Shown here: piece after piece, positions 12,700 to 21,128 of the stretch
Numbering within the stretch: the first letter of the stretch is position 1
How the letters are laid out: the number at the start of each line of letters is the position of its first letter
DNA from: Rahnella sp. AA
Lineage (GTDB): Bacteria > Pseudomonadota > Gammaproteobacteria > Enterobacterales > Enterobacteriaceae
NCBI RefSeq assembly: GCF_002834385.1
Contig: NZ_PITQ01000001.1
Coordinates: forward strand, 868,001 to 932,000
Direction of reading: 5' to 3'
Length of the DNA stretch: 64,000 nucleotides
Made by a program: the position numbers and the translations under genes
Notes under the pieces: generated by a model
The model's input: only the letters and a program-made list of their open reading frames with translations
The model's database searches: none
What the model was told of the DNA's origin: nothing

Positions 12700-13506
<807 letters not shown>

Positions 13507-13528
13507 TCCTCACCGGTTCTGCACTATC

Positions 13529-13560
13529 ACGGGGTGACTTCGGTCGCCCCGTTTGTTTTT
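13529..13560 (+). terminator. Terminator after adk
   Basis: A 10-bp stem (13529-13538 with 13543-13552) with a TTCG tetraloop is followed by a T-rich stretch. Confidence 0.9.
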
Positions 13561-13580
13561 CTGGCATTCCATTTTCCCTG

Positions 13581-13705
13581 ATACCCTAAATAATTCGAGT
13601 GGCAGGAAGGCGGCAAGCGAACGAGTCCCGATGAGCTTACTGAAGTAAGTGATTCGGGTGAGTGAACGTAGCCAACGCATCGGCCAATCGAAGTATGACG
13701 GGTAT
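13581..13705 (+). repeat. ERIC element (copy 1) between adk and hemH
   Basis: About 125 bp starting ATACCCTAAATAATTCGAG and ending GAAGTATGACGGGTAT, with complementary termini (ATACCC / GGGTAT) and the central GAGCTTACTGAAGTAAGTGA motif. This is the Yersiniaceae form of the Enterobacterial Repetitive Intergenic Consensus. It fills most of the 349-base gap between adk and hemH. The rest of the gap holds the adk terminator and the hemH promoter region. Confidence 0.9.
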
Positions 13706-13855
13706 TAATAACAATTCGCATTGATAGCTATTGCCGTTGTTCCGATCGTCTTTGTTTTCGTTACAATGACGTGCGCCACTTTGCCACGTCTCAGTTAAAC
13801 GGCGGCGCCCATCTTTTCACACTGGCTTCAGGGCCTTCAATTTAGGAAATTCCGC

Positions 13856-14818
13856 ATGACGCAGACTAAGTTCGGTGTCCTTCTGGTTAATCTCGGGACA
13901 CCGGAAGCACCGACTCCGCAGGCCGTTAAAAAATATCTGGCTGAGTTTTTGAGTGATATCCGCGTTGTGGATACCCCACGTCTGCTGTGGTGGCCTATTC
14001 TGAATTTTGTGATTTTGCCTCTGCGTTCTCCGCGCGTTTCTAAACTGTATAAAGCAGTCTGGATGGAAGAAGGTTCGCCGCTGATGGTGTTTAGCCGCCG
14101 TCAGCAACAGGCACTGGCAGAGCGTCTGCCGGGGACGCCGGTGGAACTGGCGATGAGTTATGGCAAGCCGGGCATGAAAGAACCGATTGAGAAATTGCTG
14201 GCGCAGGGCGTAACGAAAATGGTGGTTCTGCCGCTGTATCCGCAATATTCCTGTTCCACCAGTGCGGCCGTGTTCGACGGCGTGGCGCGTGTGCTGAAAT
14301 CCCAGCGTCGCCTGCCTTCCCTGAGCTTTATCCGCGATTACGCCACGCATCCGGCGTACATTTCTGCGCTGAAAGCCAGCATCGAACGTTCATTTGCTCA
14401 GCATGGTGAACCGGATCGTCTGGTGCTGTCCTTCCACGGGATCCCGAAACGTTTTGTGGCTGAAGGTGATGATTATGAAAAACGCTGCCATGAAACGGCG
14501 CAGGCGCTGACCGAGGCGCTGCAACTGCCCGCCGGCAAAATTATGCTGACGTTCCAGTCGCGCTTTGGTCGTGAACCCTGGCTGACGCCGTATACCGATG
14601 AGACGCTGAAAGGCCTTCCGGCTCAGGGCGTTAAGCATATTCAGATTATCTGTCCGGGCTTTGCAGCGGACTGTCTGGAGACGCTGGAAGAAATCAAAGA
14701 AGAGAATCGTGAGATTTTTATTCATGCAGGCGGTGAGCGCTTCGAATATATTGACGCCTTAAACGACCAGCCCGAGCATATCGATTTGCTGCAACAACTG
14801 GTGACTCAGCACTTCTGA
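13856..14818 (+). CDS. hemH: HemH, ferrochelatase
   Basis: Final step of haem synthesis: inserts Fe2+ into protoporphyrin IX at the cytoplasmic face of the membrane. The product is 320 residues, the E. coli size. It begins [19 protein letters not shown]. The catalytic histidine lies in [12 protein letters not shown] (about residue 194), and the conserved acidic stretch in [15 protein letters not shown] (about 262-276) carries the second active-site residue. Its ATG comes 150 bases after the ERIC element, and gsk follows 38 bases downstream. The E. coli gene aes, which lies between hemH and gsk, is absent. Confidence 0.96.
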   Translation: MTQTKFGVLLVNLGTPEAPTPQAVKKYLAEFLSDIRVVDTPRLLWWPILNFVILPLRSPRVSKLYKAVWMEEGSPLMVFSRRQQQALAERLPGTPVELAMSYGKPGMKEPIEKLLAQGVTKMVVLPLYPQYSCSTSAAVFDGVARVLKSQRRLPSLSFIRDYATHPAYISALKASIERSFAQHGEPDRLVLSFHGIPKRFVAEGDDYEKRCHETAQALTEALQLPAGKIMLTFQSRFGREPWLTPYTDETLKGLPAQGVKHIQIICPGFAADCLETLEEIKEENREIFIHAGGERFEYIDALNDQPEHIDLLQQLVTQHF

Positions 14819-14856
14819 ATGAAGCCTGAGCTTTTTGAATATCCCGAGAACAATGC

Positions 14857-16176
14857 ATGAAATTTCCTGGTAAACGTAAGTCTAAACACTATTTTCCGGT
14901 CAGCGCACGCGACCCTTTACTGCGTGATTCCATGTTGCAGGAGATGCTGCCGGAATCCGAGGGTGGCGCGTCCTATATCGTCGGTATCGATCAGACGCTG
15001 GTCGATATCGAAGCGCGCGTGGATGAGAATTTTGTGGCCCGCTACGGGCTGACGCCCGGCGAATCCAACATTCTGAATGATGAAATGTCGGAAGCGCTTT
15101 ATCAGGAACTGAGAAGTCATGATCTGATTTCTCATCAGTTTGCGGGCGGCACCGTTGGCAATACGTTGCACAACTATTCCGTACTGGCCGATGACCGTTC
15201 CGTCCTGCTTGGCGTGATGTGCAGCAACGTGAAGATTGGCGATTACGCCTACCGTTATCTGTGCAACACCTCCAGCCGTGTTGATCTCAATTACCTGCAA
15301 GGCGTCGACGGCGCAATTGGCCGCTGCTTCACGCTGATAAGCGACACCGGCGAACGCACTTTTGCCATCAGCCCGGGTAAAATGAACGAACTGCGCGCCT
15401 CAAGCGTACCTGAAGAGGTGATTGCCGGAGCGTCTGCGCTGCTGCTGACGTCGTATCTGTTGCGCAGTAAACCCGGCGAACCGATGCCGGAAGCCACGAT
15501 GAAGGCGATTGAGTACGCGAAAAAACATCAGGTGCCGGTGGTTTTAACGCTCGGTACGCAATACGTGATTGCCGACGATCCGCAGGCATGGCGTGATTTC
15601 CTGCGTGACCACGTTTCGATTCTGGCGATGAACGAAGATGAAGGCTTTGCGCTGACCGGGCTGAAAGATCCGCTGATGGCCGCCGACAAGGCGCTGGAGT
15701 GGGTGGATCTGGTGCTGTGTACCGCCGGGCCGAACGGCTTATTTATGGCGAGTTACACCGAAGAAGAATTCAAGCGCACCACGCAGCATCCGTTGCTGCC
15801 TGGCGCGATTGCCGAATTTAACCAGTATGAATTCAGCCGCGCCATGCGCCGTGACTGCTGCCAGCAGCCGATGAAAATCTATTCCCACATCGCACCTTAT
15901 ATGGGTGGGCCGGAAAAAATCATGAACACCAACGGGGCGGGCGATGGCGCGTTATCGGCGTTATTGCATGATATCGCCGCTAACGGATTCCACCGTAGTT
16001 CCGTGCCCAACTCCAGCAAACATGCGCGCGAGTATCTCACCTATTCGTCGCTGGCGCAGGTGTGTAAATACGCCAACCGTGTGAGCTATCAGGTGCTGAA
16101 CCAGCATTCACCGCGCCTGACCCGGGGGTTGCCGGAACGTGAAGACAGTCTTGAAGAGAGTTACTGGGAACGTTAA
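14857..16176 (+). CDS. gsk: Gsk, inosine-guanosine kinase
   Basis: PfkB/ribokinase-family enzyme that phosphorylates guanosine and inosine to GMP and IMP in purine salvage. It has 439 residues; E. coli Gsk has 434. The start MKFPGKRKSKHYFPVSARDP and the anion-hole/catalytic motif NTNGAGDGALSALLHD (near 352-367) are family features, as is LTLGTQYVIADD. It lies 38 bases after hemH, probably co-transcribed, and ends at a strong inverted repeat shared with the convergent ybaL. Confidence 0.95.
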   Translation: MKFPGKRKSKHYFPVSARDPLLRDSMLQEMLPESEGGASYIVGIDQTLVDIEARVDENFVARYGLTPGESNILNDEMSEALYQELRSHDLISHQFAGGTVGNTLHNYSVLADDRSVLLGVMCSNVKIGDYAYRYLCNTSSRVDLNYLQGVDGAIGRCFTLISDTGERTFAISPGKMNELRASSVPEEVIAGASALLLTSYLLRSKPGEPMPEATMKAIEYAKKHQVPVVLTLGTQYVIADDPQAWRDFLRDHVSILAMNEDEGFALTGLKDPLMAADKALEWVDLVLCTAGPNGLFMASYTEEEFKRTTQHPLLPGAIAEFNQYEFSRAMRRDCCQQPMKIYSHIAPYMGGPEKIMNTNGAGDGALSALLHDIAANGFHRSSVPNSSKHAREYLTYSSLAQVCKYANRVSYQVLNQHSPRLTRGLPEREDSLEESYWER

Positions 16177-16326
16177 ATCAAAAGGATAGACAAACAGACC
16201 TGACATTTCGAGCATCTGTGCATCGGGTTGACTGACTTATGCGGTTTTTTAAACAAATCTCATACCCGATAAAGTTTGCGCGAACCCTTATCGTGATGAT
16301 TGTGGCACAGAAATCGAAGAGTGATG

Positions 16327-16356
16327 TTCAGGCGCAGTTCTGGAACTGCGCCTGAA
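16327..16356. terminator. Bidirectional terminator between gsk and ybaL
   Basis: A perfect 14-bp inverted repeat (TTCAGGCGCAGTTC / GAACTGCGCCTGAA) with a 2-base centre lies between two convergent genes. A/T-rich flanks are present, but no long T-run. Confidence 0.65.
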
Positions 16357-16365
16357 TTGATGAAA

Positions 16366-18057
16366 TTAAACTGAACAAAATGGCCTTTTTTCGTCTTCGG
16401 TCATTATGTCAATTTGCAGCATATCCAGCATGCTGTTGGCAATTTCCCGCTCGCCCATCACTACGCGGTTCGCGCCGTGTTCCATGATGTAGGTGACTTC
16501 ATCGTCATAATGCGCCCGGGCAATAATTTCAATATTAGGGCGCTTAGCGCGCGCCGACGCGACGATTTCACCGGCTTCATAACCATTCGGGATGGTCACC
16601 AGCAGCCAGCGTGCGCAGTCGAGGCGCGCCAGATCCATAATTTCCTGATTAGCTGCGTTCCCCAGCACGGTGCTGATACCCTGTTCGCGCAAGGCTTCAA
16701 CGCGTGGCCGGGAGTTTTCGATGACCACCAGCGGAATACCGGCGGCTTGAAGTTTCTCGCCGAGCAGGCTCCCGACGCGGCCATATCCCACCAGCAGGGC
16801 GTGATTACACAGATCAAACGGGATCTGTTTTTCATCTTCCACGGCTTCTTCAACGCTCTGATCTTCGATAGTTTCTGTTTTCTCCAGATACCGTTCCAGC
16901 AGAGTAAACAGCAACGGGTTAAACATAATCGACAAAATTGCGCCCGCCAGCACCAGATTACGGCCATGCTCTGACAGCAGCCCCAGCGAGATCCCCAGAC
17001 CGGCGAGGATAAACGCGAATTCGCCAATCTGCGCCAGGCTGACGGAAATCGTCAGCGCCGTGCGTCGCGAATGTCCGAACATCTTCACCAGGAAGAAGGC
17101 CGCAATCGACTTACCGAATACGATAATCGCCAGCGTGGCAACGACCGTCAGTGGCTCACGCACCAGAATCATCGGGTCAAACAACATGCCGACTGAGACA
17201 AAGAACAGCACCGCGAACGCATCACGCAGCGGCAAAGTGTCGTGTGCGGCGCGCTGGCTGAGTTCGGATTCGTTCAGCACCATCCCGGCGAAGAATGCGC
17301 CCAGTGCAAACGATACGTCAAAGAATTCGACCGCGCCGTAGGCGATGCCCAGCGCCAGTGCCAGAACCGACAGCGTAAACAATTCGCGTGAACCGGTGCT
17401 GGCGGTTTTCGCCAGTATCCACGGCACCACACGGCGGCCAACCACCATCATCAGCACCATGAAAGCAATCACTTTACCGATAGTCACCGCTAACCCGCTC
17501 AGCAGTTCCACCGGGCTTGAATGATGGCTTTCCAGCATACCGCTGAATGCAGGTAACAGAACCAGCGTCAGTACCATCACCAGGTCTTCCACAATCAGCC
17601 AGCCGATGGCGATTTGTCCGCGCTGGCTCTCAATAAGCTGCCGTTCTTCCAGCGCACGCAGCAAAACCACGGTACTGGCAGTGGACAGGCACAGCCCGAA
17701 CACCAGCCCGGTTGCCAAATCCCAGCCCATCAGGCGTGATAACCCCATCCCAAGCAGCGTCGCTACCGCGATTTGCGCTACAGCGCCGGGAATGGCTATC
17801 GACTTTACGGCGAGTAAATCTTTCAAAGAAAAATGCAGGCCGACGCCAAACATCAGCAGGATGACGCCGATTTCTGCCAGCTCCGGTGCAAGGGAAGTAT
17901 CAGCAACGAAGCCCGGTGTAAAGGGCCCGGCCAGCACGCCAGCGGCGAGATAGCCAACCAGAGGGGAAATTCGCAGGCGGTTGGCGAGCATTCCTAACAG
18001 GAAAGCGAGTACCAGACCGCCGACGATGGTAGTGATGAGAGGCGTAGAATGATGCAT
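16366..18057 (-). CDS. ybaL: YbaL, Kef-type cation/proton antiporter (CPA2)
   Basis: Predicted inner-membrane monovalent cation:proton antiporter of the CPA2 family, related to KefB/KefC. It has 563 residues. The N-terminal 380 or so residues form about twelve membrane segments (LVGYLAAGVLAGPFTPGF, GLCLSTASTVVLLRALEE, LGAFFAGMVLNESELSQRA). The C-terminus is a TrkA-N/RCK Rossmann domain (HALLVGYGRVGSLLGEKL, then VLGNAANQEIMDLARLD). It is convergent with gsk and stands upstream of fsr's 3' end. Substrate and regulation cannot be told from sequence. Confidence 0.93.
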   Translation of the reverse strand: MHHSTPLITTIVGGLVLAFLLGMLANRLRISPLVGYLAAGVLAGPFTPGFVADTSLAPELAEIGVILLMFGVGLHFSLKDLLAVKSIAIPGAVAQIAVATLLGMGLSRLMGWDLATGLVFGLCLSTASTVVLLRALEERQLIESQRGQIAIGWLIVEDLVMVLTLVLLPAFSGMLESHHSSPVELLSGLAVTIGKVIAFMVLMMVVGRRVVPWILAKTASTGSRELFTLSVLALALGIAYGAVEFFDVSFALGAFFAGMVLNESELSQRAAHDTLPLRDAFAVLFFVSVGMLFDPMILVREPLTVVATLAIIVFGKSIAAFFLVKMFGHSRRTALTISVSLAQIGEFAFILAGLGISLGLLSEHGRNLVLAGAILSIMFNPLLFTLLERYLEKTETIEDQSVEEAVEDEKQIPFDLCNHALLVGYGRVGSLLGEKLQAAGIPLVVIENSRPRVEALREQGISTVLGNAANQEIMDLARLDCARWLLVTIPNGYEAGEIVASARAKRPNIEIIARAHYDDEVTYIMEHGANRVVMGEREIANSMLDMLQIDIMTEDEKRPFCSV

Positions 18058-18246
18058 TCAGACTCCTTCTGGTTATGCACAAAGCAAATTTGTTGCAGAT
18101 TGTTTCTAAGTTTATGGTAAAAATCGCTTTCGCGTTGAGGAATTTTGGCCTTTTTTGTGCGAAATCGGCTGCACACGATAAAAAAAATCCCAACGGACGA
18201 TTTAAATGGGTTTTATCAGGCAGATATCAAGGGCGTAAGGGTTTTT

Positions 18247-18278
18247 GACGCTGCCGGTAACAGAATATCGGCAGCGTC
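18247..18278 (-). terminator. Inverted repeat just after fsr
   Basis: A perfect 10-bp stem (18247-18256 with 18269-18278) sits 12 bases past the fsr stop. On the minus strand it is followed by A rather than T, so it is more likely a 3'-end stabilising hairpin than an intrinsic terminator. Confidence 0.4.
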
Positions 18279-18289
18279 AGGCAGGAACT

Positions 18290-19507
18290 TCAGGAGTGTT
18301 TACGTTCAATATTGGGCAGGAATGCGGTCAGTATCCCTAACAGCGGAAGGAAGGCACAAATCTGATAGACCAGCTCGATGCTGGTTCTGTCCGCCACATA
18401 GCCCAGAACGGCAGCGCCGAGGCCACCCATCCCGAAGGCCAGCCCAAAGAAAAGGCCGGACACCATACCGACTTTCCCCGGCATCAGCTCCTGCGCAAAC
18501 ACCAGAATAGCCGAAAACGCAGAGGCCAGGATTACGCCGATAATCACGCTCAGCACGCTGGTCCACATCAGGTTGGCGTGCGGTAAAAGCAGGGTAAACG
18601 GTGCAACGCCGAGAATTGATGCCCATATGACGTATTTTCGCCCAATCTTATCTCCGACCGGCCCGCCGATAATGGTGCCAGCTGCCACGGCGAACAGGAA
18701 AACGAACAGATGGATTTGCGCGCTCTGCACCGAGACGCCAAATTTATGGATCAGATAGAAGGTGTAGTAGCTGCTCAGGCTGGTCAGATAAAAATACTTC
18801 GAGAACACCAGCACCAGTAAAATCCCCAGCGACATCGCCACGGTTTTACGCGGTAACACGGTCACGGTATTTTTCACCGGCCCGCGTTTTTTCGCTATCT
18901 GATGCTGCTGGCGATACCACTTGCTGATTTGCAGTAATACGACAATCCCAAGTAGCGCCGCCAGCGAGAACCACGCGACGTTGCCTTTACCGTAAGGCGC
19001 GATGATTAATGCCGCCAGCAAAGGGCCGAGCGATGCCCCGAAATTCCCGCCGACCTGGAACAGCGATTGCGCGAGCCCGTGACGCCCACCGGAGGCCATA
19101 CGCGCCACGCGAGACGATTCCGGGTGGAACACCGATGAACCGGTCCCCACCAGCGCGGCCGCCAGCAGCACAACCGGGAAACTTTGCGCCACGGCCAGTA
19201 ACAGCAGGCCCGACAGCGTAAAGCCCATGCCGACGGGCAGCGAATACGGCTGCGGATGTTTATCGGTGTAATAGCCAATCAGCGGTTGCAGCAGAGACGC
19301 GGTAATCTGATACGTCAGCGTGATCAGGCCAATCTGGGTAAAACTGAGTGAGAATTCGTTTTGCAGCAACGGATAGATCGCCAGAATCAGCGACTGAATC
19401 ATGTCATTGAGCAGGTGAGAAACGCTGATCGCCGCCAGAATAGAAAACGCAGTCTTTTTGACTGCGTCTTTCTGCGGGCTATCTGGCGTGGCCGTATTGT
19501 CGGTCAT
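18290..19507 (-). CDS. fsr: Fsr, fosmidomycin-resistance-type MFS exporter
   Basis: Major facilitator superfamily drug exporter of 405 residues, near E. coli Fsr (406), with twelve predicted membrane spans. MFS loop motifs are visible: GYYTDKHPQPYSLPVG between spans 2 and 3, GDKIGRKYVIW in the repeat, and AHLLNDMIQSLILAIYPLL-like sequence at the first span (SHLLNDMIQS). The large central loop holds KWYRQQHQIAKKRGP. In E. coli ushA follows fsr; here ybaK comes directly upstream on the same strand, so ushA is absent from this site. The export substrate is inferred from the family. Confidence 0.93.
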   Translation of the reverse strand: MTDNTATPDSPQKDAVKKTAFSILAAISVSHLLNDMIQSLILAIYPLLQNEFSLSFTQIGLITLTYQITASLLQPLIGYYTDKHPQPYSLPVGMGFTLSGLLLLAVAQSFPVVLLAAALVGTGSSVFHPESSRVARMASGGRHGLAQSLFQVGGNFGASLGPLLAALIIAPYGKGNVAWFSLAALLGIVVLLQISKWYRQQHQIAKKRGPVKNTVTVLPRKTVAMSLGILLVLVFSKYFYLTSLSSYYTFYLIHKFGVSVQSAQIHLFVFLFAVAAGTIIGGPVGDKIGRKYVIWASILGVAPFTLLLPHANLMWTSVLSVIIGVILASAFSAILVFAQELMPGKVGMVSGLFFGLAFGMGGLGAAVLGYVADRTSIELVYQICAFLPLLGILTAFLPNIERKHS

Positions 19508-19554
19508 AGCAGATGAACCTGTCTTGTTTTATGTGTAGGGATGAGTGGAACCGG

Positions 19555-20034
19555 TCAGCCGGCTTTCGCGATCTCTGCAAACTGGCCTTTCAGTAAGCGG
19601 CAAAGATCGCCTGCCGCCAGTTCAAGATCAAGCCCGCGTTTACCACCTGAAACATAAATGGTGGAGAAAGTCTGCGCGGGGCTGTCGATGACGGTCGGCA
19701 ACAGTTTTTTCTGCCCCAGCGGGCTGATGCCGCCCACCAGATAACCGGTTACGCGCTGTGCGATGGCGGGATCGGCCATATCGGCTTTTTTGGCACCGAG
19801 CGCTTTGGCGACTTTCTTGAGATCCAGCATCGACGCCACTGGCGTGACGGCAACGGCCAGGTTTTTGGGATCGCCATTGAGTGAAACCAGCAAGGTTTTA
19901 TACACCTGACGGGCATCAAGCCCGAGCTTTTTCACCGCTTCGTCGCCAAAGTTGGTTTCGTCGCTGCTGTGTTCATACGGATGAAGAGTAAAACTGACTT
20001 TATTTTTTTCCAGGAGCAATACGGCAGGGGTCAT
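19555..20034 (-). CDS. ybaK: YbaK, Cys-tRNA(Pro)/Cys-tRNA(Cys) deacylase
   Basis: Trans-editing factor that hydrolyses Cys mischarged on tRNA(Pro), acting with prolyl-tRNA synthetase. From ATG 20034 ([15 protein letters not shown]) it has 159 residues, the E. coli size; the open frame continues to 20076 without family residues. The INS/YbaK fold motifs are clear: [11 protein letters not shown], the conserved lysine in [28 protein letters not shown], and [14 protein letters not shown]. An SD-like GGAGA sits upstream. It is divergent from ChiX. Confidence 0.95.
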   Translation of the reverse strand: MTPAVLLLEKNKVSFTLHPYEHSSDETNFGDEAVKKLGLDARQVYKTLLVSLNGDPKNLAVAVTPVASMLDLKKVAKALGAKKADMADPAIAQRVTGYLVGGISPLGQKKLLPTVIDSPAQTFSTIYVSGGKRGLDLELAAGDLCRLLKGQFAEIAKAG

Positions 20035-20189
20035 ACCTGTCTCCTTATTATGCTTTTTTGTTCGAAAAATCGTCATCAGCTCAATTTGATGAAATTTAAC
20101 AACAAAGTATCTTTATTACGCGGAGGGGAAATAGTAGAGCAATGAATGGTTATTGCCAAGACCCGCTACAGGTTGCTACCCTGTGCGCG

Positions 20190-20283
20190 CCGGTGCTGCG
20201 CCTGAAAAGGCCGGCACTGAAGCTATAACAAAAAAATGAAATTCCTCTTTGACTGGCCGGCCTTAAAAACCGGCCATTTTTTT
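20190..20283 (+). ncRNA. chiX: ChiX (SroB/MicM) small regulatory RNA
   Basis: The conserved core at about 20229-20253 (AAAAAAATGAAATTCCTCTTTGAC) is the ChiX seed that silences chitoporin and chitobiose mRNAs through Hfq. It is followed by a GC terminator (TGGCCGG 20254-20260, CCGGCCA 20270-20276) and seven T. The position between ybaK and ybaP is that of E. coli chiX. The 5' stem has diverged: GTGC-TGC-GCC pairs with GGC-CG-GCAC around a TGAAAA loop. The 5' end is approximate, placed after a TACCCT that could be the -10 element. The terminator tail overlaps the ybaP stop. Confidence 0.85.
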
Positions 20284-21079
20284 ATCCCTTCAGCAGCTCA
20301 GGCAAGTTTCCTTCACCATACAGATGCAGCGCACCCACGGCGACCACGTAATTTCCCGGCGGAAGTTCTGAAAGCTGTTTTTTCCAGCGCACGTTGCGCT
20401 GATTCATCAGGATATCGTAGAGATCGTTGCTGAACGTATTCGGCAACTGTTCGACCGCCAGCCCCGGTTTAGCATCCAGCCACCAGCTGATCATAGTTTG
20501 CAGCAGGCGGGCGTTGGTGTGCCAATGCGTCAGGGTATCTCCGAGCAGCGCTCTGCCGTCGTCGGGCAGTTGCTGCAACAGTTCAAACTGTTCCTGCGGC
20601 CCTTCGAGTTCGATGACCTGCGTGTTCTGCTGCTTTGCTAATTGCAGCAACTGATAGTCGATGCCGTAATCCCCGCGCAAGCCCAGCCTCTGTGCCTGTG
20701 TCGCCTGCAACATCAGCGCAACCTGCCAGGCAGGAAGCGGGTTCAGCGTCCACATAGAAACGCCAAGCTCTTCGCATAAGCGCTCAACGTGCAGATATTC
20801 GGATTCGGTCAGGCGATCGGCCAGAGGCGGGAATTCGCCGGACATGCTGAAAGGGGATTCTGTTCCGCTGATATCGGCTTCGACAATCAGGGCATCGGCT
20901 TTTTGCAGGCGACGTAACAGTTGCGCGGGCAGCGGTTGCATATCCTGCGTGCCCATATGAATACTGCCGACCAGATGCAGGGTGCGATTGCCGGGAAGCT
21001 GAATATCAATGGCGGGGTAGGAATACTCGACGGGGAACAGATTACGAATCCAGCTTAATACCCGTTTGAACTGCGCCAT
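20282..21079 (-). CDS. ybaP: YbaP, TraB/GumN-family protein
   Basis: A 265-residue protein of the TraB/GumN (Tiki-like) family, close to E. coli YbaP (264). Conserved blocks are LVGSIHMGTQDMQPLP near the N-terminus (the family GSIH motif) and a C-terminal NVRWKKQLSELPPG followed by VVAVGALHLYGEGNLPELL. Related proteins are metal-dependent proteases, and the GSIH and GALH histidines may be metal ligands; activity here is inference. No clear signal peptide is seen (MAQFKRVLSWIRNLF). Its stop overlaps the ChiX terminator tail. Confidence 0.86.
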   Translation of the reverse strand: MAQFKRVLSWIRNLFPVEYSYPAIDIQLPGNRTLHLVGSIHMGTQDMQPLPAQLLRRLQKADALIVEADISGTESPFSMSGEFPPLADRLTESEYLHVERLCEELGVSMWTLNPLPAWQVALMLQATQAQRLGLRGDYGIDYQLLQLAKQQNTQVIELEGPQEQFELLQQLPDDGRALLGDTLTHWHTNARLLQTMISWWLDAKPGLAVEQLPNTFSNDLYDILMNQRNVRWKKQLSELPPGNYVVAVGALHLYGEGNLPELLKG

Positions 21080-21082
21080 AGT

Positions 21083-21113
21083 GCATGGTCTCCCGAAAAA
21101 TGAGAGACCATGC
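21083..21113 (-). terminator. Inverted repeat between copA and ybaP
   Basis: GCATGGTCTC (21083-21092) and GAGACCATGC (21104-21113) form a perfect 10-bp stem just after the copA stop. The copA transcript reaches it first. The T-run after the stem is weak. Confidence 0.5.
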
Positions 21114-21128
21114 TATCGCGCCAGCGGT

